Source: Chlamydiota bacterium (GTDB taxonomy: Bacteria; Chlamydiota; Chlamydiia; Chlamydiales; Parachlamydiaceae). Taken from it: a stretch of 50,156 nucleotides of DNA. The notes under the pieces are model-generated. The model was not told where the DNA came from and searched no databases. It worked only from the letters and a program-made list of their open reading frames with translations. A program made the position numbers and the translations under genes. The stretch is from the NCBI GenBank assembly GCA_013288825.1, contig JABDBC010000011.1, positions 1 through 50,156 on the forward strand, in the 5' to 3' direction. Of this stretch, positions 17,748 to 28,071 are shown one piece after another (position 1 is the first letter of the stretch; every line of letters begins with the position of its first letter).

Positions 17748-17965
17748 AGAAAAGTAACAGGATATGCAGGATCGCAAGCGGCAGGATAAGAAGGATAGCA
17801 AGCATCCTCTCTTTAAAGGATGAAATATGAAGGCTGAAGGATAAAGAAGAGCAATTGTATAGCAGAATTCATCCTTCAGCCTTCATATTTCATCCTTTAA
17901 AGAGAGGATGCTTGCTATCCTTCTTATCCTGCCGCTTGCGATCCTGCATATCCTGTTACTTTTCT
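17748..17965. repeat. Perfect 95-bp inverted repeat (AGTAACAGGATATGCAGG family)
   Basis: Arms 17748-17842 and 17871-17965 are exact reverse complements; the loop is 28 bases. The outer part AGTAACAGGATATGCAGGAT, followed by CGCAAGCGGCAGGAT, recurs at 36926-36997 and 37064-37135, and degenerates at about 39742-39775 and 40050-40072. It fills the gap between the yceD promoter and the F-ATP synthase operon. Transcribed, it would fold into an extremely stable hairpin. Confidence 0.95.
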
Positions 17966-18083
17966 TCCAAGACGTCTCCGGACCTCCGGACTTAGCCTGA
18001 TGTTCAATGCTCGCACACCTGCCCATCCATGTGTTTTTTTTCTTCCTTTACAAAAATCGGTAATTGCTGATAATCGCGAATTA

Positions 18084-18302
18084 ATGGACAAAAAGGTAAA
18101 TACCCCTCAGCAAATTGCAGCGTTTGTGATCATCCCGTTTACCTTGGCTGTCCCACCTGTCCTAGGATGGGCCCTGGGAACATGGCTAGATAAAAAGTTC
18201 AATACAGAACCCTATTTAATGTACATTTTCCTCGCTTTGGGAATATTGAGTGGAATTAGAGAATGCTATAGAATCATCAAAAATTTTGGGGAAGATCCCT
18301 AA
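18084..18302 (+). CDS. F-ATPase gene 1 protein (AtpI/AtpZ-like)
   Basis: 72 residues from ATG 18084 (MDKKVNTPQQIAAF). Two membrane helices (about residues 12-35 and 43-62) separated by the LDKKFNTEPYLMY loop match the small 'ATPase gene 1' family, which precedes the F-ATP synthase genes in many bacteria and is linked to c-ring assembly or Mg2+ handling. The frame extends upstream to an ATG at 18000, but those 28 codons are poorly protein-like and adjoin the palindrome, so I prefer 18084. Thirteen bases separate it from the next gene. Confidence 0.75.
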   Translation: MDKKVNTPQQIAAFVIIPFTLAVPPVLGWALGTWLDKKFNTEPYLMYIFLALGILSGIRECYRIIKNFGEDP

Positions 18303-18314
18303 GGGCTTAACTCT

Positions 18315-19103
18315 ATGACTCGCAATTTCATTGCTTCTGCGCTCAACGAGCCACCCAATATCATTTCCCTTTTGCATAAACTACATGCCGACGCTCCTTG
18401 GGCTTTTATTCTGGAGGATTGGGAAAACATTATTTTTTCAGTGATCATTGCTGCGTTTGTCATCATTGTTTTCCGCTATGGAATTCGTAAGAGATCGATG
18501 ATTCCCCACGGACTTCAGAACTGCCTAGAAATCATGACTGAGATGCTAACAGATGTAATAAATGGAATTCTTGGAGCTGATGGAAAAAAGTATATTCCCT
18601 TTCTAGGAACGCTCTTCATATACATCCTGGCAATGAATCTCTTTGGCTTAGTACCCTTGATGAGAGCTCCCTCGGCCAGTCTTAATATCCCCATTGCCCT
18701 TGCGCTTTGCGTTTTCGTGCTTGTGCAATATCTAAACATTAGAAACATGGGATTTTTTGGATTCCTTTATCATCTTGCAGGTTCCCCAAAAGACACTCTT
18801 GGCTGGATTATGGTGCCCATGATGTTTCCCATCGAGCTATTGACACAAATTTCTAGGCCAATTACTCTTTCGCTCCGCTTATTTGGAAATATTATGGGAG
18901 AAGAAGCTTTAATTGGATATTTTACGCTACTGGGAGTAGTCGCATTTGGCTTTTTTCAGTTGCCTGTTGATGCTGGTTTGCCTTTACAAATCCCTTTTAT
19001 GTTTTTAGGGATGTTAACGAGCGTGATGCAGGCACTTGTGTTTACGTTATTAAGTGCTGTTTATATCCTTTTGTCTATCCCACATAAAGAAACCTCTCAT
19101 TAA
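18315..19103 (+). CDS. atpB: F-type ATP synthase subunit a
   Basis: 262 residues with five or six membrane helices. The stator half-channel subunit of Fo. The essential arginine is in SLRLFGNIMGEE, and the final helix (VFTLLSAVYILLSI) corresponds to the conserved a-subunit C-terminus. The start at 18315 is the first ATG after gene 1. The gene ends 10 bases before atpE. No truncation is seen. Confidence 0.95.
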   Translation: MTRNFIASALNEPPNIISLLHKLHADAPWAFILEDWENIIFSVIIAAFVIIVFRYGIRKRSMIPHGLQNCLEIMTEMLTDVINGILGADGKKYIPFLGTLFIYILAMNLFGLVPLMRAPSASLNIPIALALCVFVLVQYLNIRNMGFFGFLYHLAGSPKDTLGWIMVPMMFPIELLTQISRPITLSLRLFGNIMGEEALIGYFTLLGVVAFGFFQLPVDAGLPLQIPFMFLGMLTSVMQALVFTLLSAVYILLSIPHKETSH

Positions 19104-19113
19104 AGGAAGTATT

Positions 19114-19347
19114 ATGGATTATGGGTCTGCATTTGCATTTTCAGCTCCCCTAGCAGTGGGGTTAGCTGCATTTGGATCAGGAATAGGCTTAGGTTTAGCT
19201 GTCAAAGGTGCTATGGAAGCTCTTGGACGCCAACCTGAAGCATCTGGTAAGATTCTTACCATTCTAATCATAGGCGCTGCCTTGATCGAAGCACTTACAA
19301 TATATGCTTTGATCGTATTTTTTATTACTTTGGGCAAAACAGGTTAA
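19114..19347 (+). CDS. atpE: F-type ATP synthase subunit c
   Basis: 77 residues from ATG 19114, preceded by AAAGGAAG. A helical hairpin: helix 1 has FGSGIGLGLAV, the polar loop GRQPEA, and helix 2 carries the ion carboxylate Glu59 in GAALIEALTIY. Compared with the Na+-binding c subunit of Ilyobacter tartaricus, the Gln32 position is Leu26 and the Ser66 position is Ala60, with only Glu and Tyr kept. The ring is therefore predicted to carry protons. The in-frame ATG region upstream at 19054 overlaps atpB and is not the start. Confidence 0.95.
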   Translation: MDYGSAFAFSAPLAVGLAAFGSGIGLGLAVKGAMEALGRQPEASGKILTILIIGAALIEALTIYALIVFFITLGKTG

Positions 19348-19359
19348 AGCAATTCAATT

Positions 19360-19842
19360 ATGAATATTGAAGTTGGACAGATCGTCGCTCAGATTATTGC
19401 CTTCCTGATCTTGCTATGGGTTCTCAAACGTTTTGCTTGGAAACCCCTGCTCGATCTGATGGAGGAACGCGAAGAGAGAATTCGGAGCGAATTTGCTGCC
19501 ATCGAATGGCAGCAAAAAGAGACCGATTCCTTGAAACGGAGCTATGAAGAAAAGCTGGACCAAATTGAAGCCACAGCGAAAAAGCTTAGCCAAGAAGAGG
19601 TGCAAAAAGGGCGTGCTATTGCAAAACAAATTGAACAAGAAGCTCATCAAAAAGGGCGTGAAATCATCGGCAATGCACACATTGCGGCAAAGGATGAAAT
19701 CGTTAAGGCAAAGCAAGAGTTAAAAGAAGATATCATCAAACTCACCATGAAGGCTACCGAAGCTGTCCTTAAGAAAGATCTCGATTCTAATCGGCAAAAA
19801 GAGTTAATTGCTCAATATGTAGCTGAGGCAGATTTTAAATGA
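19360..19842 (+). CDS. atpF: F-type ATP synthase subunit b
   Basis: 160 residues: one N-terminal membrane helix (VAQIIAFLILLWVLKRF) followed by a long charged coiled coil (about residues 35-150), the peripheral stalk of the enzyme. It starts at ATG 19360, 12 bases after atpE, and overlaps atpH by four bases (ATGA). A single b gene, with no b' paralogue. Confidence 0.93.
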   Translation: MNIEVGQIVAQIIAFLILLWVLKRFAWKPLLDLMEEREERIRSEFAAIEWQQKETDSLKRSYEEKLDQIEATAKKLSQEEVQKGRAIAKQIEQEAHQKGREIIGNAHIAAKDEIVKAKQELKEDIIKLTMKATEAVLKKDLDSNRQKELIAQYVAEADFK

Positions 19843-20381
19843 ATGAGCACGCTCTGCCCACATTTTACGCTAATATTCTTTATGAATTATCCATAAAACC
19901 AAATGACGCTGAAAGATATTTGAGCAACCTTCAAATGGTCCTGAAAACTATTCAAGAACACCCCAAACTTGAAACGGTTTTATATTCGCCTTTAATTGGC
20001 CATCACGAAAAACAAAATATCATAAAACGCCTCTTTGGCGAGGAACTCGATCCGATTGTCTCCGCATTTTTGAAAAAATTGCTCGAGATGAATCGAATGA
20101 ACCTTTTATCAAGAATCGTTCAGAAGTTCTCACGCAGAGTTCGCGATGAACAAGGGATCCTCGATGTCAAACTCGTCCTCGCAGAAACTGCTGATGATCG
20201 CGATAAACGAGCCCTAAAAACTAAAATCTCCGGCGCCTTTGGTAAACAAATCGATCTTTACGAGGAACTTAACCGCAAAATTATCGGCGGAATGATTTTA
20301 ATGTTTTCTAATAATAAAATGTTGGATTATAGCCTTAAAACTAGGCTAAATCGTCTTCAAGAAAGCTTGGAAAGGAAATAG
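19839..20381 (+). CDS. atpH: F-type ATP synthase subunit delta
   Basis: 180 residues of OSCP/delta type: an N-terminal six-helix domain ([16 protein letters not shown] onward) and the conserved C-terminal segment [20 protein letters not shown], which matches the GG(I/M) family signature. It connects F1 to the b stalk. Translation is coupled to atpF through a 4-base overlap, and only 2 bases separate its stop from atpA. Confidence 0.93.
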   Translation: MNEHALPTFYANILYELSIKPNDAERYLSNLQMVLKTIQEHPKLETVLYSPLIGHHEKQNIIKRLFGEELDPIVSAFLKKLLEMNRMNLLSRIVQKFSRRVRDEQGILDVKLVLAETADDRDKRALKTKISGAFGKQIDLYEELNRKIIGGMILMFSNNKMLDYSLKTRLNRLQESLERK

Positions 20382-20383
20382 AT

Positions 20384-21910
20384 ATGCGATTCAATGCTGA
20401 CGAAATTTCATGGGTCTTAGAACAAGAAATTGCACATTTCGACGACAAAGTTAAGCTCGAATCAATCGGAAGAGTCATCCAAGTCGGCGACGGTATCGCC
20501 GAAGTGTGGGGCCTCGACGATGTCATGATGTCTGAAATCGTCGAATTCGAAAGCGGCTCCAAAGGAATGGTCCTAAACCTAGAACCCCATAGCGTCGGCA
20601 TCATTATTTTCGGCGGCGATGAAAAAATTAAAGAACAAGAAATTGTTAAAAGAACTGGAAAAATCATCTCTACACCTGTTGGAGAACAACTTTTAGGACG
20701 CGTCGTCGACCCGCTGGGACGCCCGCTCGATGGAAAAGGACCGCTCAATAGCACCGAAACACGTCCCATCGAATGGCATGCTCCTCAAGTTGTCGACAGA
20801 ACACCTGTGTGTGAACCTCTTCAAACCGGAGTAAAAGTCATTGATGCCCTTCTGCCTATCGGACGAGGTCAACGAGAGCTTATCATCGGCGACCGTCAAA
20901 CAGGAAAGACTGCCCTCATTCTGGATACAATTCTCAATCAAAAAGAACAAGGCGTCCGCTGTATCTACGTTGCAATAGGACAAAAAGCCTCCACCATTGC
21001 CAACATCGTCGCTCTTCTCGAAGAACGCGGTGCCATGGCCTACACAACTATCGTGGCCGCCCCTGCTTCTATTCCAGCTTCTTTGCAATATCTGGCCCCC
21101 TACGTTGGTACAGCCATGGGGGAATACTTCATGTATAAAGGACAACATGCCGTTTGTTTTTATGACGACCTTTCAAAGCATGCACAGTCATATCGACAGC
21201 TTGCGTTGCTGCTCAGGCGTCCTCCTGGCCGTGAAGCCTATCCTGGGGATATTTTTTACTTGCACGCACGCCTGCTGGAAAGATCTGCAAAACTGAGCAA
21301 AGAGCTTGGAAGCGGCTCCTTAACGGGCATACCTGTCATTGAAACCCAAGCGGGTGATGTTGCCACATACATCCCCACAAACGTGATTTCGATTACTGAT
21401 GGACAAATCTTCTTGGAATCGGATCTGTTTTTTGCAGGAATACGACCTGCAGTCAATGTGAGCCTTTCAGCATCCCGAGTCGGTGGAAAAGCACAAACAA
21501 AAGCCATGAAAAAAGTGGCCCAGAGCCTGCGACTTGATTTAGCACAATACAGAGAGCTCGCAGCATTTGCTCAGTTTGGATCTGAATTGGACGAAGCAAC
21601 AAAAGCACAGCTTACTCGCGGAGAGCGGATGGTTGAGGTTTTGAAGCAAGGGAAGTTGAAACCAGAGCCCCTGCAAGTTCAAGTCATTTCCATCTTTGTA
21701 GGAACAAAAGGTTTATTAGATGACATGCCGATCGATCAAGTTAAAGGTTTTATCGAAGGCTTCCTGAAGCATCTAGAAAAAGAATATCCTGACATCCCCA
21801 GATTCATTGCAGAAACAAAGGATCTCGATCAGGATCATGCTGAAGCAATAGAAAAACGTGCAAAAGAATACAAAACCCGTTTTGTTTTAGAACATGCCCC
21901 CAAAGGTTAG
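20384..21910 (+). CDS. atpA: F-type ATP synthase subunit alpha
   Basis: 508 residues, full length. The P-loop GDRQTGKTA (near residue 170) and the alpha signature region [17 protein letters not shown] are present, with the VQVISIF C-terminal domain. Regulatory, non-catalytic nucleotide site of F1. The stop TAG at 21908-21910 is followed after two bases by atpG. Confidence 0.97.
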   Translation: MRFNADEISWVLEQEIAHFDDKVKLESIGRVIQVGDGIAEVWGLDDVMMSEIVEFESGSKGMVLNLEPHSVGIIIFGGDEKIKEQEIVKRTGKIISTPVGEQLLGRVVDPLGRPLDGKGPLNSTETRPIEWHAPQVVDRTPVCEPLQTGVKVIDALLPIGRGQRELIIGDRQTGKTALILDTILNQKEQGVRCIYVAIGQKASTIANIVALLEERGAMAYTTIVAAPASIPASLQYLAPYVGTAMGEYFMYKGQHAVCFYDDLSKHAQSYRQLALLLRRPPGREAYPGDIFYLHARLLERSAKLSKELGSGSLTGIPVIETQAGDVATYIPTNVISITDGQIFLESDLFFAGIRPAVNVSLSASRVGGKAQTKAMKKVAQSLRLDLAQYRELAAFAQFGSELDEATKAQLTRGERMVEVLKQGKLKPEPLQVQVISIFVGTKGLLDDMPIDQVKGFIEGFLKHLEKEYPDIPRFIAETKDLDQDHAEAIEKRAKEYKTRFVLEHAPKG

Positions 21911-21912
21911 TG

Positions 21913-24442
<2,530 letters not shown>

Positions 24443-24478
24443 ACAATTCGCGCTAAAAAATCTTCAAAGCTTTAAATC

Positions 24479-24518
24479 AACACAGAAAACGTGTTAAAAT
24501 TAACACAGAAAATGTGTT
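24479..24518 (+). promoter_or_regulatory. Two tandem 17-bp palindromes, probable operator
   Basis: AACACAGAAAACGTGTT (24479-24495) and AACACAGAAAATGTGTT (24502-24518) differ at one base, are each dyad-symmetric (AACAC...GTGTT), and start 23 bases apart, about two helical turns. They lie about 120 bases ahead of the small gene at 24636, as expected for autoregulated toxin-antitoxin operons. Confidence 0.6.
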
Positions 24519-24635
24519 AACATCAGTAACATTGTTCAAGGGGTTTCAGAATTCATTATTCTGTTCTTTATGACCTCCGAGGTAGAAAAATAATTACAGG
24601 TTGCAAAACGATTAATTTGTTAGGAGTTGCGGATT

Positions 24636-24863
24636 ATGACACTTAGTGAAGAAGCCATGTGTTTTCTTGAAGAACACATTCCAGAACTCGCTGAAGTAGC
24701 TTTCAAGCAGGCATATTGGGCTGCCTTGGCATTCGGCAATAGTGTACTAATAAGTGATAACGGAAAACTCGTCGAAGTTTTTCCTGATGGAAAGCGAAAA
24801 TTTATCAAAAAACTCCCCCTACCAACTCCTGTCACTCGTGGTCAAAGGTTGAACATTCCATGA
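24636..24863 (+). CDS. Small protein paired with zeta-like toxin, probable antitoxin
   Basis: 75 residues from ATG 24636, with TTAGGAG ahead of it. Helical N-terminus (MTLSEEAMCFLEEHIPELAE), then AFKQAYWAALAFGNSV and a basic beta region EVFPDGKRKFIKKLPLPTPV. In my recollection of related loci, proteins of this type sit directly upstream of zeta-like kinase toxins; here the coding frame appears complete. The following toxin frame has lost its P-loop part. Whether the antitoxin is still expressed is unknown. Confidence 0.6.
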   Translation: MTLSEEAMCFLEEHIPELAEVAFKQAYWAALAFGNSVLISDNGKLVEVFPDGKRKFIKKLPLPTPVTRGQRLNIP

Positions 24864-25380
24864 AGCAGCGAATTTGCTAGATGATGCAGTTAGTCTGCGT
24901 TTTAATGATGGGAAATTAATTTTTCATGATGTAGGAGTCAATGCTTACTTTGCATCAGTTGCTGCAGACTTTATCCGTAACAAGCTCATTGAATGCTCAA
25001 AATCTTTCACATTTGAAACTGTGATGTCTTTCCCCGATAAGGTTGAACAACTTCAGAAAGCACAGGCAAGAGGTTATCGAACCTATCTCTATTATGTTGC
25101 AACTGAAGACCCTTCGATTAATATCTCACGAGTCCATAATCGTGTAAAGATGGGTGGTCATTCCGTGCCAGAAGATAAAATAGTAAGTCGGTATAAACGC
25201 TCCCTTGATTTATTAATGCAGGCAGTTTTATTTACCAATCGTTCCTATATCTTTGATAACTCAACTCATGAACATATCTGGTTAGCAGAAATCACAGATG
25301 GGAAACACCTAGAAATGAAAACAGATCTAATGCCTATATGGTTTAAAAAAGCCTTATGGAATAAATTTAATAATGTGTAG
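24853..25380 (+). pseudogene. Zeta-like toxin kinase lacking its P-loop region
   Basis: An open frame of about 175 codons after a TGA at 24850-24852. It contains the middle and C-terminal parts of a zeta/AAA_33-like kinase: DFIRNKLIECSKSFTFETVM, then GYRTYLYYVATEDPSINISR and VPEDKIVSRYKRSLDLLMQA. The family normally begins with a Walker A (GPNGSGKST type) some 60-90 residues before this point; nothing like it is present between the end of the small gene at 24863 and here. The likely cause is an internal deletion that joined the antitoxin end to the toxin middle. A TTG at 24874 could still initiate a 168-residue protein without kinase activity. Confidence 0.65.
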
Positions 25381-25410
25381 ATGCTTCCTTAACAGCCTGT
25401 TGAAAAAAAA

Positions 25411-25565
25411 TCATAGCCGATCAGGTGTCGTCTTTAGCAGTTCAGCTAAACGACTTTTTCCGATCCTTCGTCGTCCACGAATCACAACAAGACTGGAACT
25501 CTCTTTTTCCGGAGCAGTCCCTTTAGCGAATCAAATTCCTTTTCTCTACCAATAAATCTTGTCAT
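25411..25565 (-). pseudogene. Fragment of an AAA ATPase N-terminus, frameshifted
   Basis: Minus strand from ATG 25565: MTRFIGREKEFDSLKGLLRKK, then after a one-base frame change SSSLVVIRGRRRIGKSRLAE with a Walker A, then a stop at 25411. This is the beginning of an ATPase_2/AAA_14-like protein cut to about 50 codons. It lies directly after the broken zeta-like toxin, so this 1.5-kb stretch is a graveyard of accessory genes. Confidence 0.6.
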
Positions 25566-26100
25566 ATTCTTAACACCTTGCGTTTCCCCTAGAATTGCAA
25601 ATGCATGTTTTGGGGGTAATTTTAAATTAGATGTAAGGGAAATGAGAACAATTGTTGATTTCGATGAGGCTGCTCAAGAAATATATAGAGATTGTTTATC
25701 ACAACAGTATGCACTCAGCTCAATCCCTGTAAGTTCATTTCCGCGGATTGGATCTAAAGTTCACGGTCTCTTGAAATCTCAGGATGATCATCACTCATCC
25801 GCCTTGTCATGCCGCGTTTTGGCTCGATCGCGAGCTAGGCATCCTGAACGAAGACGTCTTCAGTATTTATAATCAATTCAACAGAATTGCCAAATTGTGC
25901 AAACTCCGCAGTACTGTTTTATGGATGAGGGGTAATTGCAACAACTGTTATTTCTTTTTTTTCCGGGACCATAATACCAAAAGATCCGATGAGCCCCCGG
26001 CGTTTTGTTTTGAGCATAAAATTCAAGAATTTTTTCTCCTCTGGGCCCATGTTTATCATTTGATAGCTGAACTTCTAGTTTTCTTCTGCCATCAAAAACC
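25566..26100. other. Gap with no convincing gene
   Basis: 535 bases between the ATPase fragment and the AlbA_2 gene. Frames are short. The only protein-like piece is on the minus strand at 26059-25919 (46 codons, with LNFMLKTKRRGLIGSFGIMV inside), preceded by an in-frame stop; it may be gene debris. No RNA gene, repeat or terminator is seen. Confidence 0.4.
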
Positions 26101-27840
26101 CTAATCTCTATGGAATTTTCTCGTTAATTGATATATTTTTGCTTTTCTTCCCGGCTTTTTTGGAATAGTACAGGTGATCAATTTTTCTTTAAGCAGCTCA
26201 CTTAAAACCCTGTTAAGTGCTCCTGGAATATTTTTATACTCAAGTAGTTCTGCGATTTCTGCTCTAGAAAGATTGTTATTTTTCAGAAGTTTAAGAACAC
26301 GATCTTTAAGAGAAATAGCACTCGTAAGTGTTGGTGATAGCTGTAATGTAGGCCCAGCGGACAAGGGCACGGACAAGGGCACGGACAAGGGCACGGACAA
26401 GGGCACAGAAGTTGATTCTTGACTAGTTAACTGGTACCTTTGCATGCTGCTTCTAGGCATCTCAGGAATGGTATAGGAGATAATTTTATCACCGAGCATT
26501 TCCTTTATAGCTGTTTTTAAGGGTCGAGAAATATGTGTATACCCTAATTGTTTTGCGATTTCTTGCATGGAAAGAGGATTGTTTTTAAGGGCTTCAAGAA
26601 TGTTTTCTCTGAGCGATACTGTGTGAACTGGAGCGGCTTCTAATCTAGACGTTGGCTCCACTATTATTTGTTGAGGAAAGAAGTCTAAAGTAACATACCC
26701 TGATTGTTCTTCCCATTTAGGCGGGGGGTTTCCATTTATCTGACACCAAGTTAGGATATTGAGCGTTCCTGTGCCCCATTTTTCGATGATTCCTGCCCTA
26801 TAAAATACTTCAGCCATGAGAGGATTCCATGGGCGAGAGGGGTGGGGTTTTGTTAATTTCTCAGGAGAAATTCCAAAGTGAAAAGCACCAGGGTTAGTGA
26901 TTTCTAGATGGTTATTGTATAGAGCAAATGTAACGGAGTCGCCTGCGAATGAATAATCTCTATGACAAATAGCATTAGCAGTGGCTTCTCGTATGGCTAG
27001 AGGAGGATACATTGGATAATCTTCTCTTCGGGTTTTTCCAGGTACGACTCTACTAGCAATTGGCATATGATCGAGCAAAAACGTTTCCGCTCTCTTCATG
27101 ATGCTAAAGGCATTACCCCAATACTGACGATTATCGAGAAATTCACCAAGACGATTCTCGCCTCTAAATCGCGCTAATCGAATAGATAACTGAGGGTATA
27201 GAGATTGGAGCTTTGGAGAGTTGCCATATAATGCTACTGCTGCATTAAGTAGTCTCCCCTCATAAATTAAATTGAATCCTAGAAGTATAGACTCGATATC
27301 AACATGTTGTGGTTTATCTATTCGGCCCATGCTAATAGCTGTTTGAAGAGTCATAAAAATCTGGTCTTCATCAAGATCACTTATTTTTATTGATTCTGGA
27401 CATGGCTCGTTTTCCCATCGACGTGTAGCATGTAGATAAGTAATTAATCTCCGTTCATATTCCACTTTAGGCATAATTTGAGTTGTGGAAGCATGACGCA
27501 AATATGGACGGTGATCAAAAGTATAAACCCCCTGTGTACCATGTACTCGAATAACAATCACTTCTTTATCTTCGTGAAGAGGGACAGTGATGATTTCGGG
27601 AAATACAGGCGGATCAATGCGTTTTAGATCAGCTGTGATGTCTTCTAATGTTTTACTTGCAACATTTTGACCAACAAGATCTCCATTGTCCAAAACGCCA
27701 AAAATAACAAATCCTCCGGAACCATTCAACAAAGCGCAGACAGTTTTTGCGGCTTCTGTACGTTGGCCAGTAGATCGTTTAAATTCTAAACGTTCTGATT
27801 CTCCTCTGGCAATAATTTTTTTAAGTTGCTCTAGCTGCAT
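26101..27840 (-). CDS. AlbA_2 / HATPase_c_4 putative transcriptional regulator
   Basis: 579 residues from ATG 27840. The N-terminal AlbA_2 (divergent AAA_4, Schlafen-like) domain contains [20 protein letters not shown] and [10 protein letters not shown]; the middle HATPase_c_4 region has [18 protein letters not shown]. The C-terminus holds two winged-helix repeats ([20 protein letters not shown] and [20 protein letters not shown]) joined by a linker with four exact VPLS repeats encoded by a 12-bp tandem repeat. The family is annotated as putative DNA-binding or ATP-binding regulators; targets are unknown. A TTG four codons upstream is an alternative start; no strong Shine-Dalgarno is visible for either. 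It is common in mobile or accessory DNA, in line with its neighbours. Confidence 0.8.
   Translation of the reverse strand: MQLEQLKKIIARGESERLEFKRSTGQRTEAAKTVCALLNGSGGFVIFGVLDNGDLVGQNVASKTLEDITADLKRIDPPVFPEIITVPLHEDKEVIVIRVHGTQGVYTFDHRPYLRHASTTQIMPKVEYERRLITYLHATRRWENEPCPESIKISDLDEDQIFMTLQTAISMGRIDKPQHVDIESILLGFNLIYEGRLLNAAVALYGNSPKLQSLYPQLSIRLARFRGENRLGEFLDNRQYWGNAFSIMKRAETFLLDHMPIASRVVPGKTRREDYPMYPPLAIREATANAICHRDYSFAGDSVTFALYNNHLEITNPGAFHFGISPEKLTKPHPSRPWNPLMAEVFYRAGIIEKWGTGTLNILTWCQINGNPPPKWEEQSGYVTLDFFPQQIIVEPTSRLEAAPVHTVSLRENILEALKNNPLSMQEIAKQLGYTHISRPLKTAIKEMLGDKIISYTIPEMPRSSMQRYQLTSQESTSVPLSVPLSVPLSVPLSAGPTLQLSPTLTSAISLKDRVLKLLKNNNLSRAEIAELLEYKNIPGALNRVLSELLKEKLITCTIPKKPGRKAKIYQLTRKFHRD
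26359..26406 (-). repeat. Four exact 12-bp tandem repeats inside a CDS
   Basis: GGACAAGGGCAC repeated four times without mismatch, encoding (VPLS)4 on the minus strand. Since the unit is 12 bases, copy-number change alters linker length without a frameshift. Confidence 0.95.
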
Positions 27841-28005
27841 ATGGGTTGTCAATTATTCTAAAGGGCGTTTATGTTGATAGCAAATCTTGGGATGTATATC
27901 AACATTATGTATTGCTGTTTATTTGGTCTAAGACCTTTTTTTCAGAGATGGGGAGGAGAAGGCTAGAAGCTATTCCATCTTCTCCTCCTCCTCAGCTCTC
28001 CCTGT

Positions 28006-28026
28006 CTCTGTGACCTCTGTGGTAAA
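28006..28026 (-). repeat. ACCACAGAG-type dispersed motif after recQ
   Basis: On the minus strand TTTACCACAGAGGTCACAGAG, about 45 bases past the recQ stop. The 27841-28071 gap otherwise holds only pyrimidine-rich sequence and a weak GGAGAAG.../CTTCTCC stem near 27950-27985. Confidence 0.6.
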
Positions 28027-28071
28027 AACTCCTGCCTTACCCTAATGGTGCATACTCATCCCCATCTCTGT

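Noticed and set aside
15654-17965. CRISPR array
   Set aside because: The TAATGGACTG decamers are contiguous tandem units inside a palindrome, with no spacers; no cas genes are present.
18000-18083. Upstream extension of the F-ATPase gene 1 frame to ATG 18000
   Set aside because: The 28 extra residues are unlike the family, and the segment adjoins the palindrome; ATG 18084 begins at the usual place.
25784-26104. 106-codon plus-strand frame in the gap before the AlbA_2 gene
   Set aside because: No ribosome binding site, odd composition (runs of Phe and Asn), no family resemblance; the other strand looks more protein-like but is interrupted.
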